A stretch of 64,000 bases of DNA. It comes from Salinibacter ruber DSM 13855. GTDB taxonomy: Bacteria > Bacteroidota > Rhodothermia > Rhodothermales > Salinibacteraceae. Position 1 is the first letter of the stretch. Each line of letters starts with the position of its first letter. The translations under genes and the position numbers were made by a program. Under the pieces are notes generated by a model. That model saw only the letters and a list, made by a program, of their open reading frames with translations, was not told where the DNA came from and did no database searches. Shown piece after piece: positions 45,710-55,039 of this stretch. The stretch spans positions 310,001 to 374,000 of the forward strand of contig NC_007677.1 of the NCBI RefSeq assembly GCF_000013045.1, in the 5' to 3' direction.

Positions 45710-46817
45710 GGCCCACAACTGTTTATCTTGATGAAGGGACGTAAGAAACTTTGCAAAAGGACGTTACCGGGCCGCCTTGATTGCGTTTGGGACCGATCGA
45801 CGAAGCGCGTGTGGGACCGATCGACGAAGCGCGTGTGGGACCGACGAGTCGAACCGCCTGCCTGCACTGGAACGAGCCTCCAGATGGTCGGGCAGGTCGC
45901 GTTGAGCGACGCGGCGTCCGCCTTCGGAGTGGGCGCCTCGAGGAAAATCGCCGGGCCGGTGGAGCGGCGATCCCCGATAGCCGGGGGCGGGCTTCGCTGC
46001 GGGGGCCTTTCTGCGTGCAGGGCCCCCGACCTCTCCGATCCGCTTTTCCGTCTCTGGCGTTTGTCAGGAGAGACGTTGCCGGCCGAAGCGCAGAATGTCT
46101 CGTTGCTAGGGCCGTTCATTGCCAGGGCCGATTATCTGGCGGCTCGGCTGTGACGAGAAAGGGACCCGTCCTGAGAATCAGTACGACGCAGGACCCTGGG
46201 TGAACGGGAGGGAGCCGAAAGCGGAAAAGAAAGACTGAAACGACAGAGCCCCGTGTGGTTGAGACGGATCCCGATACAAATTATCGGGGGGACGGGGGCG
46301 CGCGGCATGGGGGCTGTCAATTTTAGGCCCCGACATTTTTTCGCGTCTGCGACGTGGGGCGCCGGTGCCGGGCAGAGAGCTGTGGCCCGTCACATCTGGC
46401 GGGGGATGGCCCGACGTCTGCGCAACGGGCTGGGCCGAACAGAACGGGCCCCGTGTTCTGCTGGGCTGTGGGGGGCATGGATCGCAAAAACAAAGACAGC
46501 CGAAGCAGAGGCGCGACGGGCCGCCACCGGAACTGCCCGCCAACGGCGGGAGGGTGCGAGAGCGGCGTCGAGAAGACAGGGGGAGGAGGGCCGGTTCCCG
46601 AACCGATCCGGCGCCCCACAGCCAGACGCTACGGCCCGAGCCCCCCGAACACCCCGGAGCTGGGCCCCAAGCCGGGCTCCGGCTCGTCGGTCCGGCTCTC
46701 GCTTTCGGGCCGCGACTGTGAGGAGGACAGGAACGCCCCGTGCCAAAAGCGGGCAGGAAGCGCCTCTGGACAGGCAAAGTGAAATGCCACCTGTCGGGGA
46801 GGGGGGAAGCCCAGGAC
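45710..46817. other. 1.1-kb gene-poor stretch with 24-bp repeat
   Basis: No convincing gene. It contains a perfect 24-bp tandem duplication with a partial third copy (units at 45788 and 45812). Open frames on both strands read through it but lack motifs, and the sequence after 46350 is very GC-rich with many overlapping frames. An AT-rich patch (ATACAAATTATC at 46274) could be a promoter for something on either strand. Confidence 0.5.
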
Positions 46818-48080
46818 CTACGGCGCAATTGGGGTTTCGTCGGCCTCCGGCTCATCGGCCGACCGGTCCTGCACGGCTTCCGGAGAAGCGCCGTCGCCGC
46901 CTACCGAGGCCGGGTCGCCCGTGGTGATGATGTCGACGGGCACCGGGATTTCGTTTTCGGCAAGCCCCCCGACCGGTTGCGAGCGCGCGTCCGCCCCCTC
47001 GGCGGCCGGAACGGGCGTGAGGCACCCGAGGCGCCAGGCCCACACGACGGCAACCACCGCGGTGCCGCCGGCCAGGAGGTAGCCCCACACCGCTGGCAGA
47101 ACCCCCATCAGCACGGCCGCACTCCCGAACCAGGCCCCGACCCCGTAGAGGGTGAGCACGGCGCCCTGCTCGGTGCCGCGGTCGACCAGGCGGTGGTGCA
47201 CGTGGCGACGATCGGGCGCGAAGATGGTGCGGGCCGAAGCGAAGCGCCGGACAATGGCCGTTCCGGTGTCCAAAATCGGCACGCCCAGAAGAACGGGCAG
47301 GATGAGGAGGGCAAGGACCGGGTCGGTGTGGAGGGGGCCCTGGAGCGTATACCCGGCCAACAGGTAGCCCAGGAGGAGGCTGCCGGAGTCCCCCATGAAG
47401 ATGGTGGCGGGCTTGAAGTTGTGGGGCAGAAAGCCGACCAGCGCCCCGGCCATCACGATGCCGACGGCCGTCAGGGCGATCTCGCCCTTCACCCCGAAGA
47501 GGGCCGCGCACGCAAGGAAGGCAATGCCGATGATTCCCGTCGCGAGGCCGTCGAGGCCGTCGATGAGGTTGACCGCGTTAATGATGCCGACGATCCAGAG
47601 CATCGACAGCGGGATGATGTAAAGCGCCTCGCTGAAGGGAAGGGCCCCCGCGACGACGTCGGGGGACAGTGCGTCGGCGTGTCCTCCGGAGAGGGGAAGA
47701 ATCGTGCCCGAATGGAGAAGCAGGTAGGCGGCGACCAGCTGAAACGCAAATTTGGCCTTCGCGTCGAGGGCATGCTTGTCGTCCCAGTATCCCGTGGCGA
47801 GCATGATCGCCGCCCCGACCCAGAACGAAAGAGACTGAACGGCGCCGGGGAACGAGCCCCAAAATCCCCAGAGCACTCCAAGCCCCACCGCCAGCCCCGC
47901 AGCAATCGCAATCCCTCCTCCCGTCGGGGTGACGCGTCTGTGGACCTTGCGGGCCTGCGTCGGACGGTCCAAGAGGCCGAGGCGCGGGGCCTGCTCACAG
48001 ACGAGACCGGTAAGGAGCACCGTCACCAGAAACCCGGCGACCACGCTTCCGACAAGCCCGAGGAACAGAGGTGTGGCCAT
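46818..48080 (-). CDS. Undecaprenyl-phosphate sugar-1-phosphate transferase (WecA/TagO/MraY-like)
   Basis: 420 residues, about 10-11 membrane helices. Signature motifs: GYWDDKHALDAKAKFAFQ (DD pair), IGIINAVNLIDGLDGLA (NxxNxxDGxDGL), TIFMGDSGSLLLGY and DRRHVHHRLVDRG (the HxHH-type loop). It transfers a HexNAc-1-phosphate from UDP to undecaprenyl phosphate, starting O-antigen, teichoic or other envelope glycan synthesis. The C-terminal 60 residues are acidic and Pro/Glu-rich beyond the family core. Start ATG at 48080. Confidence 0.9.
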   Translation of the reverse strand: MATPLFLGLVGSVVAGFLVTVLLTGLVCEQAPRLGLLDRPTQARKVHRRVTPTGGGIAIAAGLAVGLGVLWGFWGSFPGAVQSLSFWVGAAIMLATGYWDDKHALDAKAKFAFQLVAAYLLLHSGTILPLSGGHADALSPDVVAGALPFSEALYIIPLSMLWIVGIINAVNLIDGLDGLATGIIGIAFLACAALFGVKGEIALTAVGIVMAGALVGFLPHNFKPATIFMGDSGSLLLGYLLAGYTLQGPLHTDPVLALLILPVLLGVPILDTGTAIVRRFASARTIFAPDRRHVHHRLVDRGTEQGAVLTLYGVGAWFGSAAVLMGVLPAVWGYLLAGGTAVVAVVWAWRLGCLTPVPAAEGADARSQPVGGLAENEIPVPVDIITTGDPASVGGDGASPEAVQDRSADEPEADETPIAP

Positions 48081-48761
48081 GAATCGCTACCTGAGTGCGG
48101 AGAGGGGATGCGGGCGGCCAGGGGCAACGAAGATGTGTCCGTCGGGGCCCTTCAATTCCCCAGTTGCCTGCCGAACTGATACGCATCTGAATCTGCACTC
48201 CTAAGGATAGGGGGGCATGCACGCGGACCTATAAGCATATAGAGAGGCAGCGCGCCCATCTTTGGAGCACGCAGGTTGTAAAAGGTCCGCCCTGGGTATG
48301 GTAGATTTGGATTATGCCTCTGGTGGAGAGACGGAAGCGCGAAGGGACGAGCCGGAAGCGAGGGGAGGGGGACGGGGGAATTGCGGCGAACGAGGCCCCG
48401 AATGGCGCCCCTACTGGTCGTCGCCGGGCGTGTGGACCCCGACGAGGCGCCGTTCTGGTAGGAAAAGGATTTCGAAATGAAAGCGCATCGGGCAATAGGG
48501 AACGAATCAGATGCTCCGAATACGTCGCATTACGTCATCTTTTAGATCTAGTCAGCTAGAGGAGATGCCTTCCTGGAGGGGCCATTTCGCCGATACGGGC
48601 GGCTGTGGCGGTAGAGGCGCGGCTCTAGCCGATTCCTATCTTTTGTGCTGTTTCGCCCTGCCGCGTTGAAACCGGGCGTTTTTGCGCTCAAGAGAGCATC
48701 AGGAATAAATATTGTGATCCATAAGATTGGAATCTGAAGACCTAAAGGATCACAGAATACG
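48081..48761. other. Intergenic stretch with a promoter-like site
   Basis: About 680 bp without a convincing gene. At 48302 TAGATTTG matches the Bacteroidota -7 consensus TAnnTTTG and a TTG lies about 23 bp upstream (48276 region), pointing to a plus-strand start near 48320. The reading frame that follows (48314 onward) is highly charged and not recognisable. The AT-rich 48704-48740 region likely carries the promoter of the secreted protein gene. Confidence 0.4.
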
Positions 48762-50381
48762 ATGCTCGCCCGCCTTTCTGCTTCGGTGTGTGCCGTCCTG
48801 CTCGGGATCGGCGTCCTGGTGCCCGCTGCGGCCCTGGGGCAGTCGTTCACCTACGCCGAAGAGTGCATCACGAACGTCGACAACGCGACGGTGCACGTCC
48901 CGTCGACGGCAAACCCGGCCCTTCCGGACGGCACGCCCGTGGCGGCGGGGGACACAATCGCGGTGTATACGGCCGACGGGACGTGTGCGGGCTACGGGGT
49001 GTGGACGGACGGAGAGGGGGCTACGCTCGCCGCCGCGGGATCGGATTCGATCGATGTCTCGCCGGACGGGTACGCGTCGGGCGCGTCCCTGCAGTTTGAG
49101 GTCTTCGACGTGTCGAAGGGGACGGCCGTCGACGTAGACTCGGCCGCTGCGTTCAGCTCGTGCAGTGGAGTTGACGTGCCCGTCTGTGCCGAGGGAGTGT
49201 ACGAGCCGGGGACGTTCCATCGGGTGACAGGCTTCCAGGCCGACTCGTCCGAGACGGTGACCCGTACGATCACGGTGGCGGAGGGCTGGAGCTTTGTCTC
49301 GGTGCCCGTAGAATCGGACGCGACGTTTGGGGCCCTTTTCCCCGAGTGCTCGGGGGGGTTCTCGTACACGCCAGGAAACGGATACACGTCACTATCGGAC
49401 GGGGACGCTGTGCCGGTAGGAATGGGGATTGCCGTGCAGTGCCAGGCGGACACCACGAGCGTGACGGGAACGGTGCCCCCGACGACGGTTGAGGTGGCGG
49501 CCGGATGGAATCTGATCGGCAGTGTCGAGGACACGGTGTCGGTCGGTGCAGTGACCGCCTCCCCGTCCGGCATCGTGACGTCGGACTTCTTCCGGCTACC
49601 GCCGGGCCAGGGGTATACGCCCACGGCGGCGCTGCGTCCCGGCGAGGCGTACTGGGTCAAGGCGACCGAGGCTGGGACGCTCGACCTGTCTGGGGCCGCG
49701 GGGACGCTGGTGGCCGGGTCGGAGACGTCCAAGAACGACCCGGCGGGCGTGGTGCGCCTCTCGATTGCAGACGCGGAGGGGCAGCAGTATACGCTTCGGC
49801 TGGAAGAAGGCCTGACCGACCGGCAGCGCAGCCGCTCGGAGCTGCCCCCCGTTCCGCCGGGCGATGTGTTCGACGTGCGGTTCGCAAGTGGACACGCGGC
49901 GGCGGCGTTCGCGTCGGGGAAGGCGTCGGCACCGGGGCATGCCGTGCAGCTTCAGGGCGCGACGTTCCCCGTAGAAGTCCGGCTGAAGACCGGCGGGAGC
50001 GCCCGACGGATTGAAATCGCCGCCGGGGGGGAGCGCCACGCGTTGTCGGCGGCGCAGCCGGCCGCGCAGATCCAGGAGTCCACAGACCGGATCGGGGTCA
50101 CTGCCGCCCCGACCCCGGACGAATTTCGGCTCGGAAAGGCCAGCCCCAACCCGATCCGCCGGGGCGCCGAGCTGGAGTACACGCTTCCGGAGGAGTCGGA
50201 GGTCTCGATCGCCGTCTACGACGTGCTGGGACGGCGCGTTGCTCGCCTCGTGGACGAGAAGCGCCGGACCGGGGTCCACCGGGCCCGGATCGACGCGGGC
50301 ACCCTGCCGAGCGGGAAGTACTTTGTGCGCATGCGGGCCGGGACGTTCCGGCAGACGCGCCAACTGACGGTCGTGCGGTGA
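48762..50381 (+). CDS. Secreted protein with type IX-like C-terminal sorting domain
   Basis: 539 residues. Signal peptide (VCAVLLGIGVLVPAAALGQ). The N-terminal and middle parts consist of beta-sandwich modules with paired cysteines (AEECITNVDN, DGTCAGYGVW, CSGVDVPVC, PECSGGFSYTP, AVQCQADT) and WNLIG/WSFVSVP repeats. The C-terminal 80 residues are a sorting domain: LGKASPNPIRRGAELEYTLP, VSIAVYDVLGRRVARLVDE and SGKYFVRMRAGTFRQTRQL. Such domains direct proteins through a type IX secretion system or anchor them at the surface. Substrate or role of the body unknown. Confidence 0.85.
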   Translation: MLARLSASVCAVLLGIGVLVPAAALGQSFTYAEECITNVDNATVHVPSTANPALPDGTPVAAGDTIAVYTADGTCAGYGVWTDGEGATLAAAGSDSIDVSPDGYASGASLQFEVFDVSKGTAVDVDSAAAFSSCSGVDVPVCAEGVYEPGTFHRVTGFQADSSETVTRTITVAEGWSFVSVPVESDATFGALFPECSGGFSYTPGNGYTSLSDGDAVPVGMGIAVQCQADTTSVTGTVPPTTVEVAAGWNLIGSVEDTVSVGAVTASPSGIVTSDFFRLPPGQGYTPTAALRPGEAYWVKATEAGTLDLSGAAGTLVAGSETSKNDPAGVVRLSIADAEGQQYTLRLEEGLTDRQRSRSELPPVPPGDVFDVRFASGHAAAAFASGKASAPGHAVQLQGATFPVEVRLKTGGSARRIEIAAGGERHALSAAQPAAQIQESTDRIGVTAAPTPDEFRLGKASPNPIRRGAELEYTLPEESEVSIAVYDVLGRRVARLVDEKRRTGVHRARIDAGTLPSGKYFVRMRAGTFRQTRQLTVVR

Positions 50382-50471
50382 GTCGGCCCCCGGCAGGGAC
50401 GGTCGTGCGGCAAGGGGGGCTCTTCCACTTCCACGCAGGCCCCTGCGCAGCAGGCCCTTCCCATGGCGGCG

Positions 50472-51548
50472 CTACTGCTCGCGGAGGTCCACGACGACCG
50501 ACTGGGTGTCCTGGGGGGCAACGGTGACAGGCCGGCTCTTTTCCCCGAGTGCCGGGTGGTGGGCGGTGATGGTGTGGGGGCCGGCCGGAAGGGTGGTGTC
50601 GTACCAGACATCCGAATTTTCAGCGCGGCGCTGGTCGTCGATGTAGATGGAGCCCCAGGGGCGGACCAGCACGCGGAGGTGTCCGGTGCGCCGCTTCAGC
50701 GTTGCCGTCACCGTCGCGGTGTCGGTGGCGCTGACGTCGACCCGCCGGGTCACGGTTTTATGCCCGAGACGAGAGAAGGTGACCTCGTACGTCCCCGTCG
50801 TGACCTCGGTGAGGGTCGCCGGCGTCGCCCCGACCTCCTCGCCATCGAGCGCAACCGTCGCCCGGTCGGGCGTTGCCCGCAGCACGAGGGTGCCGGTGAC
50901 CGGCGCGATGTCGCCGGCCGCGGGGGCGGTCGACGGATCCGGTTGGCCGTTGGCTGTGGGGCTATCGGAGGCCGAGCCCGGCGTCTCGTCGCCGGGGCCG
51001 GGCGGGCTGGGCGAGGGGGAGGAAGGGGACGGCTCGCCGGGAGAAAGGCCGGCGGGGGCGCTCCCCTGCGAGCGGGCGGCGGCCTGGTCCTGTGCGGCGA
51101 CCGATGACTCGTCCCGAGAAAAGCGGGGGCTGAGCGCGGCGGACTGACCCGCGGACAGCGTGATCACAGTGTCGCGGCTTCCGTAGTCTGCCCGATCAAT
51201 GGTGACCAGGTAGGTCCCGGGCGAGAGCGGGTGGTTGTTGATCGGGGTGACGCCGGCCGTGTCGGCGCCCACGATCACCACGGCGCCGGGGGGCTGGGAG
51301 TCGACCGACAGGGTGGAGGTGGGCTCGTCGTCGGCCGGCGGGGACGTAAGGCGCGTGGGGGCGAAGTAGATCAGCAGCCCGATCGCGAGGGCGATTGTCC
51401 CCGCCGTGATCGAAAACGCGTAGCGGCGCAGCAGGCGCAGTGCTCCGCCCCTGCCTCCCTGTGGGGACTGGTACGGCTCCCAGGACGCAGAGCCGGCCCC
51501 CGAACGGGCAGCGTCATCTGGCTCCGGAAACGGGGCATCGTCGGCCAT
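50472..51548 (-). CDS. Membrane-anchored PEGA-domain protein
   Basis: 358 residues. A cytoplasmic N-terminus, one membrane helix at about 45-65 (YAFSITAGTIALAIGLLIYF), then three PEGA modules separated by a Pro/Ser/Gly-rich linker: LSVDSQPPGAVVIVGADTAGVTPI, LVLRATPDRATVALDGEEVGATPATL and LRVLVRPWGSIYIDDQ. PEGA modules are beta-sandwiches thought to bind or span the envelope. The linker (about 155-210) is low complexity. Convergent with the secreted protein gene and 225 bp downstream of recG on the same strand. Confidence 0.88.
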   Translation of the reverse strand: MADDAPFPEPDDAARSGAGSASWEPYQSPQGGRGGALRLLRRYAFSITAGTIALAIGLLIYFAPTRLTSPPADDEPTSTLSVDSQPPGAVVIVGADTAGVTPINNHPLSPGTYLVTIDRADYGSRDTVITLSAGQSAALSPRFSRDESSVAAQDQAAARSQGSAPAGLSPGEPSPSSPSPSPPGPGDETPGSASDSPTANGQPDPSTAPAAGDIAPVTGTLVLRATPDRATVALDGEEVGATPATLTEVTTGTYEVTFSRLGHKTVTRRVDVSATDTATVTATLKRRTGHLRVLVRPWGSIYIDDQRRAENSDVWYDTTLPAGPHTITAHHPALGEKSRPVTVAPQDTQSVVVDLREQ

Positions 51549-51773
51549 CCGCGTGCCGAATGCGACGTTGGTCGGGAGAAGTGACTTAACTCCTACCTCG
51601 GGTGCGCGGAAAGGTTCGTCGCGCAGGCTATGGGGCGGCCACGAGCACTACGACAAGAGGGGGGGGCGGCTCCGTTCGGCCGAGTGGAGGACCTCTTCTC
51701 AACGGATGCTTGGGACACCCCCTGGACGCGGTGGCGCTGGCATCGGGGAAAGTCTGGCCTGGGTACTCTGCCG

Positions 51774-53876
51774 TTATCCCACCCGAGCGAAGCCGAGGCC
51801 GTGCTCAGCGTAGTCCTCCTGATAGCGGCGGCGGAGCCGCTCGTGCTCGTCGGCCCGCAGGTGCGGGTCCTTCTCGATGAGGGCGAAGGCGGCCTCGCGG
51901 GCGACCTCCAGAATTTCATCGTCCTCGGTGAGGTCGGCAATCTTGAGGTCGGGCATGCCGCTCTGGCGGGTGCCAAAGAAGTCCCCGGCGCCGCGGATCT
52001 GGAGGTCCGTCTCGCTGATCTCGAAGCCGTCGTTCGTGCGGGCCATCGCCTCCAGGCGCTGCTTCGCCTCCTGACTTCGTTTGTAGCTGGCCATGAGGAC
52101 GCAGTAGCTCTGCTGGTCGGACCGCCCCACCCGGCCGCGCAGCTGGTGGAGCTGGCTGAGCCCGAACCGCTCGGCGTGCTCCACGAGCATCACCGTCGCG
52201 TTCGGCACGTCGACCCCCACCTCGATCACGGTCGTGGCCACGAGGAGGTCGATGTCCCCCTCCTTGAACCGGCGCATCGTCGCGTCCTTGTCGTCGGCCG
52301 AGAGCTGGCCGTGCACCAGCCCGACCGTGTAGTCCGGGAATTTCTCCTGCAGCTCCTGGGCCCCGCTCTCCGCGTCCTTCAGGTCCATCTTCTCGCTCTC
52401 CTCCACGAGCGGGTACACCACGAACGCCTGCTCGCCCTGCTCCAGCCGGTCGTTTAGAAACGCGTACACCTCCCCCCGCCGCTTTTCGGCCCGCAGGCGC
52501 GTCTCGACCGGCTTGCGGCCCGGCGGCATCTCGTCAATCTTCGACACGTCGAGGTCGCCGTAGAGCGTGAGGGCGAGGGAGCGGGGAATGGGCGTGGCCG
52601 TCATGAGGAGCATGTGGGGCCGCTCGCCCTTCTCGAACATCTCGGCCCGCTGGGCCACCCCGAAGCGGTGCTGCTCGTCGACCACCGCGAGGCCGAGACG
52701 GTCGAACGCGACCTCGTCCTGGATGAGGGCGTGCGTGCCCACGGCGACCGGGCTCGCGCCGCTGCGGACGGCCTGGAGCGCCGCCTCCCGTTCTGCCTTG
52801 GTCTGGCTCCCGATCAGCAGGCGGGGCTCCAGCCCCAGCGGCTGGAGGTAGTCCTGCAGATTGGCGTGGTGCTGCTCGGCGAGGATCTCGGTGGGGGCCA
52901 TGAAGGCGCTCTGGTAGCCGCTGTCGTAGGCGTGCATCATGGCGGCCACGGCGACGACCGTCTTGCCGCTGCCCACGTCCCCCTGCAGGAGGCGGTTCAT
53001 CTGCGTGCCCGTCTGTACGTCGCCGATGATCTCGCGCAGGGCCCGGGTCTGGGCGCCCGTGAGCTCGAAGGGGAGCACCTCCCGCACAAACTCACGGGTG
53101 TATGCGCCAGGGTCGTCGAAGGCGGGCCCCGCCACCTCCTCCTGTTGCTCGTGCATCTGGGCCAGCAGGAGCTGGATGAAGAAGAGCTCCTCGAACTTGA
53201 GCCGCCGCCGGGCCCGCGAGAGCTCCTGCTGGGTCTTCGGGAAGTGAATGGCCCGCAGCGCCACGCGGCCCTCCATGAGGTCGTACCCGTCCATGATCCA
53301 GTCGGGCATCGTCTCCGTGAGCTTCAGGCCGTGCTCCTTGAACAGGTCGTACAGGACGCGGCGGACGGTCCGGCTCGTGAGGCCGACGTTGCTCATGGCC
53401 TCCCCGCCCGGATAGAGCGGCACGATGCGGCCCGTGTCGAGGAGGGGGCCCTCGTCGTTGAGGCGGTCGAAGTCCGGGTGGGTCATTGAGTGCCAGCGGC
53501 CGTACTTCTCCACCGTTCCGTGGAAGGCCACGCGGTCGCCCTCGTCGAACGCCTTCCGCACCCACCAGACCCCCTGAAACCAGGTGCCCTTCATGCGCCC
53601 GCCCTGCTCCCCCTCCAGGATGATTTCGAGCCGCTTCTGGTTGTTGCCGGGCACCACGTTGACGGAGCGGACGGTCCCGACGACCGTGACCGAGTCGGGG
53701 CCCTCCTGCAGCTGGCGCACCGGGGTCACGGTCGTGCGGTCGAGGTAGCGGCGGGGGTAGAAGCGCAGCAGGTCGTGCACCGTGCGCACGCCATGCTGCT
53801 CCGCCCACACGTCGGCGCGCTTCTCCCCCACTCCCTTTACGTAGCGGACGTCCTGTTGAAGAAAGTCCTCGCTCAT
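51774..53876 (-). CDS. recG: ATP-dependent DNA helicase RecG
   Basis: 700 residues. N-terminal wedge/OB domain (about 1-190, with VTVVGTVRSVNVVPG), helicase domain 1 with Walker A LLQGDVGSGKTVVA and the DEQHRFG box, motif III LMTATPIPRSLALT, and helicase domain 2 with LVHGQLSADDK, ATTVIEVGVDVPNATVMLVE and QLRGRVGRSDQQSYC. RecG remodels branched DNA and stalled forks. Start MSEDFLQQDVRYVKGVG at 53876 is the family-like N-terminus; an 18-residue upstream extension is not conserved-looking. Confidence 0.96.
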   Translation of the reverse strand: MSEDFLQQDVRYVKGVGEKRADVWAEQHGVRTVHDLLRFYPRRYLDRTTVTPVRQLQEGPDSVTVVGTVRSVNVVPGNNQKRLEIILEGEQGGRMKGTWFQGVWWVRKAFDEGDRVAFHGTVEKYGRWHSMTHPDFDRLNDEGPLLDTGRIVPLYPGGEAMSNVGLTSRTVRRVLYDLFKEHGLKLTETMPDWIMDGYDLMEGRVALRAIHFPKTQQELSRARRRLKFEELFFIQLLLAQMHEQQEEVAGPAFDDPGAYTREFVREVLPFELTGAQTRALREIIGDVQTGTQMNRLLQGDVGSGKTVVAVAAMMHAYDSGYQSAFMAPTEILAEQHHANLQDYLQPLGLEPRLLIGSQTKAEREAALQAVRSGASPVAVGTHALIQDEVAFDRLGLAVVDEQHRFGVAQRAEMFEKGERPHMLLMTATPIPRSLALTLYGDLDVSKIDEMPPGRKPVETRLRAEKRRGEVYAFLNDRLEQGEQAFVVYPLVEESEKMDLKDAESGAQELQEKFPDYTVGLVHGQLSADDKDATMRRFKEGDIDLLVATTVIEVGVDVPNATVMLVEHAERFGLSQLHQLRGRVGRSDQQSYCVLMASYKRSQEAKQRLEAMARTNDGFEISETDLQIRGAGDFFGTRQSGMPDLKIADLTEDDEILEVAREAAFALIEKDPHLRADEHERLRRRYQEDYAEHGLGFARVG

Positions 53877-54004
53877 AGACGAAGGAGATCGCGGAAGAAA
53901 ACGGATGTGTGGACACTGTGTACCGTACATCCGTCGTCTCGATCCGTCCGCAAGAGAGCGATTGGGGGGCGCTCACACCCGCCGAGGCCTCGGCCCGGGG
54001 ACGG

Positions 54005-54712
54005 TTACGGCACGCCGCCGCCCGTCGCAACGACGTTGGAGACGGTATGGACCGCCGTCCCCCAGATCGAGTGGCCGGTAGTGACGGACAGGAGCATGTC
54101 CAGAGCAAAGAAGAGGAAGATGCCCGTTCCGACGAAGTGGGCCTTTCGAAAGTTGACCCGGTGCGCGAAGTGGTGGAAGAACAGGGCGTTGGCGAGGCTC
54201 ACTGGGAGGATGGCAAGCATCTCGCCCAGCCAGATTGCCGAGGCGGCCTCGTACTGCACAGCAAGGCTGATCGTCACGAGCTGCGTTTTGTCCCCCACTT
54301 CCCCGAAGGCCATCATCGAGAAGATGCCGAGGAAGGTTGCGAGCGAACTGGGGAGCTCCACACCCAGGACCTCCACGGTCCCGGCGCCGATCCAGCCCTC
54401 GTCGTCTGCCTCCGACGCCGGAGAGGTCGTGCCACTCTCGGGGGCCGACCGATACATCAACACTGCGAACAGCAAAAAGAGGCCGGCGGTAAGGAGGTCG
54501 AGGTAGAGTTGAGGCAGGACGTCGCGCAGCACCGCCCCGAAGGTTACCTCCAGGATCGTCCAGCCGGCAAAAGCACTTCCGGCCGCGGCCACAATGAGGT
54601 ATGGGCTAAATCGGGTCGAGAGGCCGGCAATGATAAATTGAACCTTCTCGCCCGGCAGCACGGCAAGCTGTGCACCGGCCGCAATCAGCATGATCTCGAT
54701 CCATTCAGTCAT
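54005..54712 (-). CDS. GDT1/UPF0016 (TMEM165-like) cation transporter
   Basis: 235 residues with six membrane helices in two halves. The second half has the family signature FGEVGDKTQL (ExGDKT). The first-half motif is degenerate (VLPGEKVQF, in place of ExGDKS/T), so one of the two cation-binding acidic sites may be lost. Bacterial relatives export Mn2+ or exchange Ca2+/H+. The central loop is acidic. A DtxR/MntR-like inverted repeat (TTAG-N6-CTAA) lies 43 bp upstream of the start at 54755-54768, supporting a manganese/iron link. ATG 54712 precedes the first helix. Confidence 0.85.
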   Translation of the reverse strand: MTEWIEIMLIAAGAQLAVLPGEKVQFIIAGLSTRFSPYLIVAAAGSAFAGWTILEVTFGAVLRDVLPQLYLDLLTAGLFLLFAVLMYRSAPESGTTSPASEADDEGWIGAGTVEVLGVELPSSLATFLGIFSMMAFGEVGDKTQLVTISLAVQYEAASAIWLGEMLAILPVSLANALFFHHFAHRVNFRKAHFVGTGIFLFFALDMLLSVTTGHSIWGTAVHTVSNVVATGGGVP

Positions 54713-54754
54713 GGGCGTCTCCTCCCCCACCCAGTGGGCGGCCCTGATTCATTT

Positions 54755-54768
54755 TTAGTATTGGCTAA
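54755..54768. promoter_or_regulatory. Possible metalloregulator operator (TTAG-N6-CTAA)
   Basis: TTAGTATTGGCTAA is a 4+4 inverted repeat in an AT-rich island (54751-54785) upstream of the GDT1-type transporter. DtxR/MntR-family sites have this architecture. The AT-rich island probably also holds the promoter on the minus strand. Confidence 0.4.
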
Positions 54769-55039
54769 TATAATAGTTAGAACGCACGAACTTATTCGGG
54801 CGACGGCACTTCGTTTCGAGAACGAGTGGGCAGTGTGAAATAGCGGGCAGTCTTTGGGGAGTCTTAGAAGCGCTGGTTCAACATGGTTAAAGTAACGGGA
54901 AGGGGGAGGAAGTCCCCCAGGGTGCTGAGAGGGGGGGCAGGCGCCAGGTCATAATGCGATAACGCGATGCGGATGATTTTCCGAGTGTGCATTTCCACCT
55001 TGGTCCCACCGCAGGTTCTGTGCAAATATTTCCCAACCG

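Noticed and set aside
48300-48560. Small plus-strand gene after the TAGATTTG promoter-like site
   Set aside because: The frame is Arg/Glu-rich, lacks motifs and a convincing ribosome-binding site; promoter noted only.
54713-55039. yybP-ykoY manganese riboswitch upstream of the GDT1-type gene
   Set aside because: The spacing to the start is short and the conserved loop sequences are not visible.
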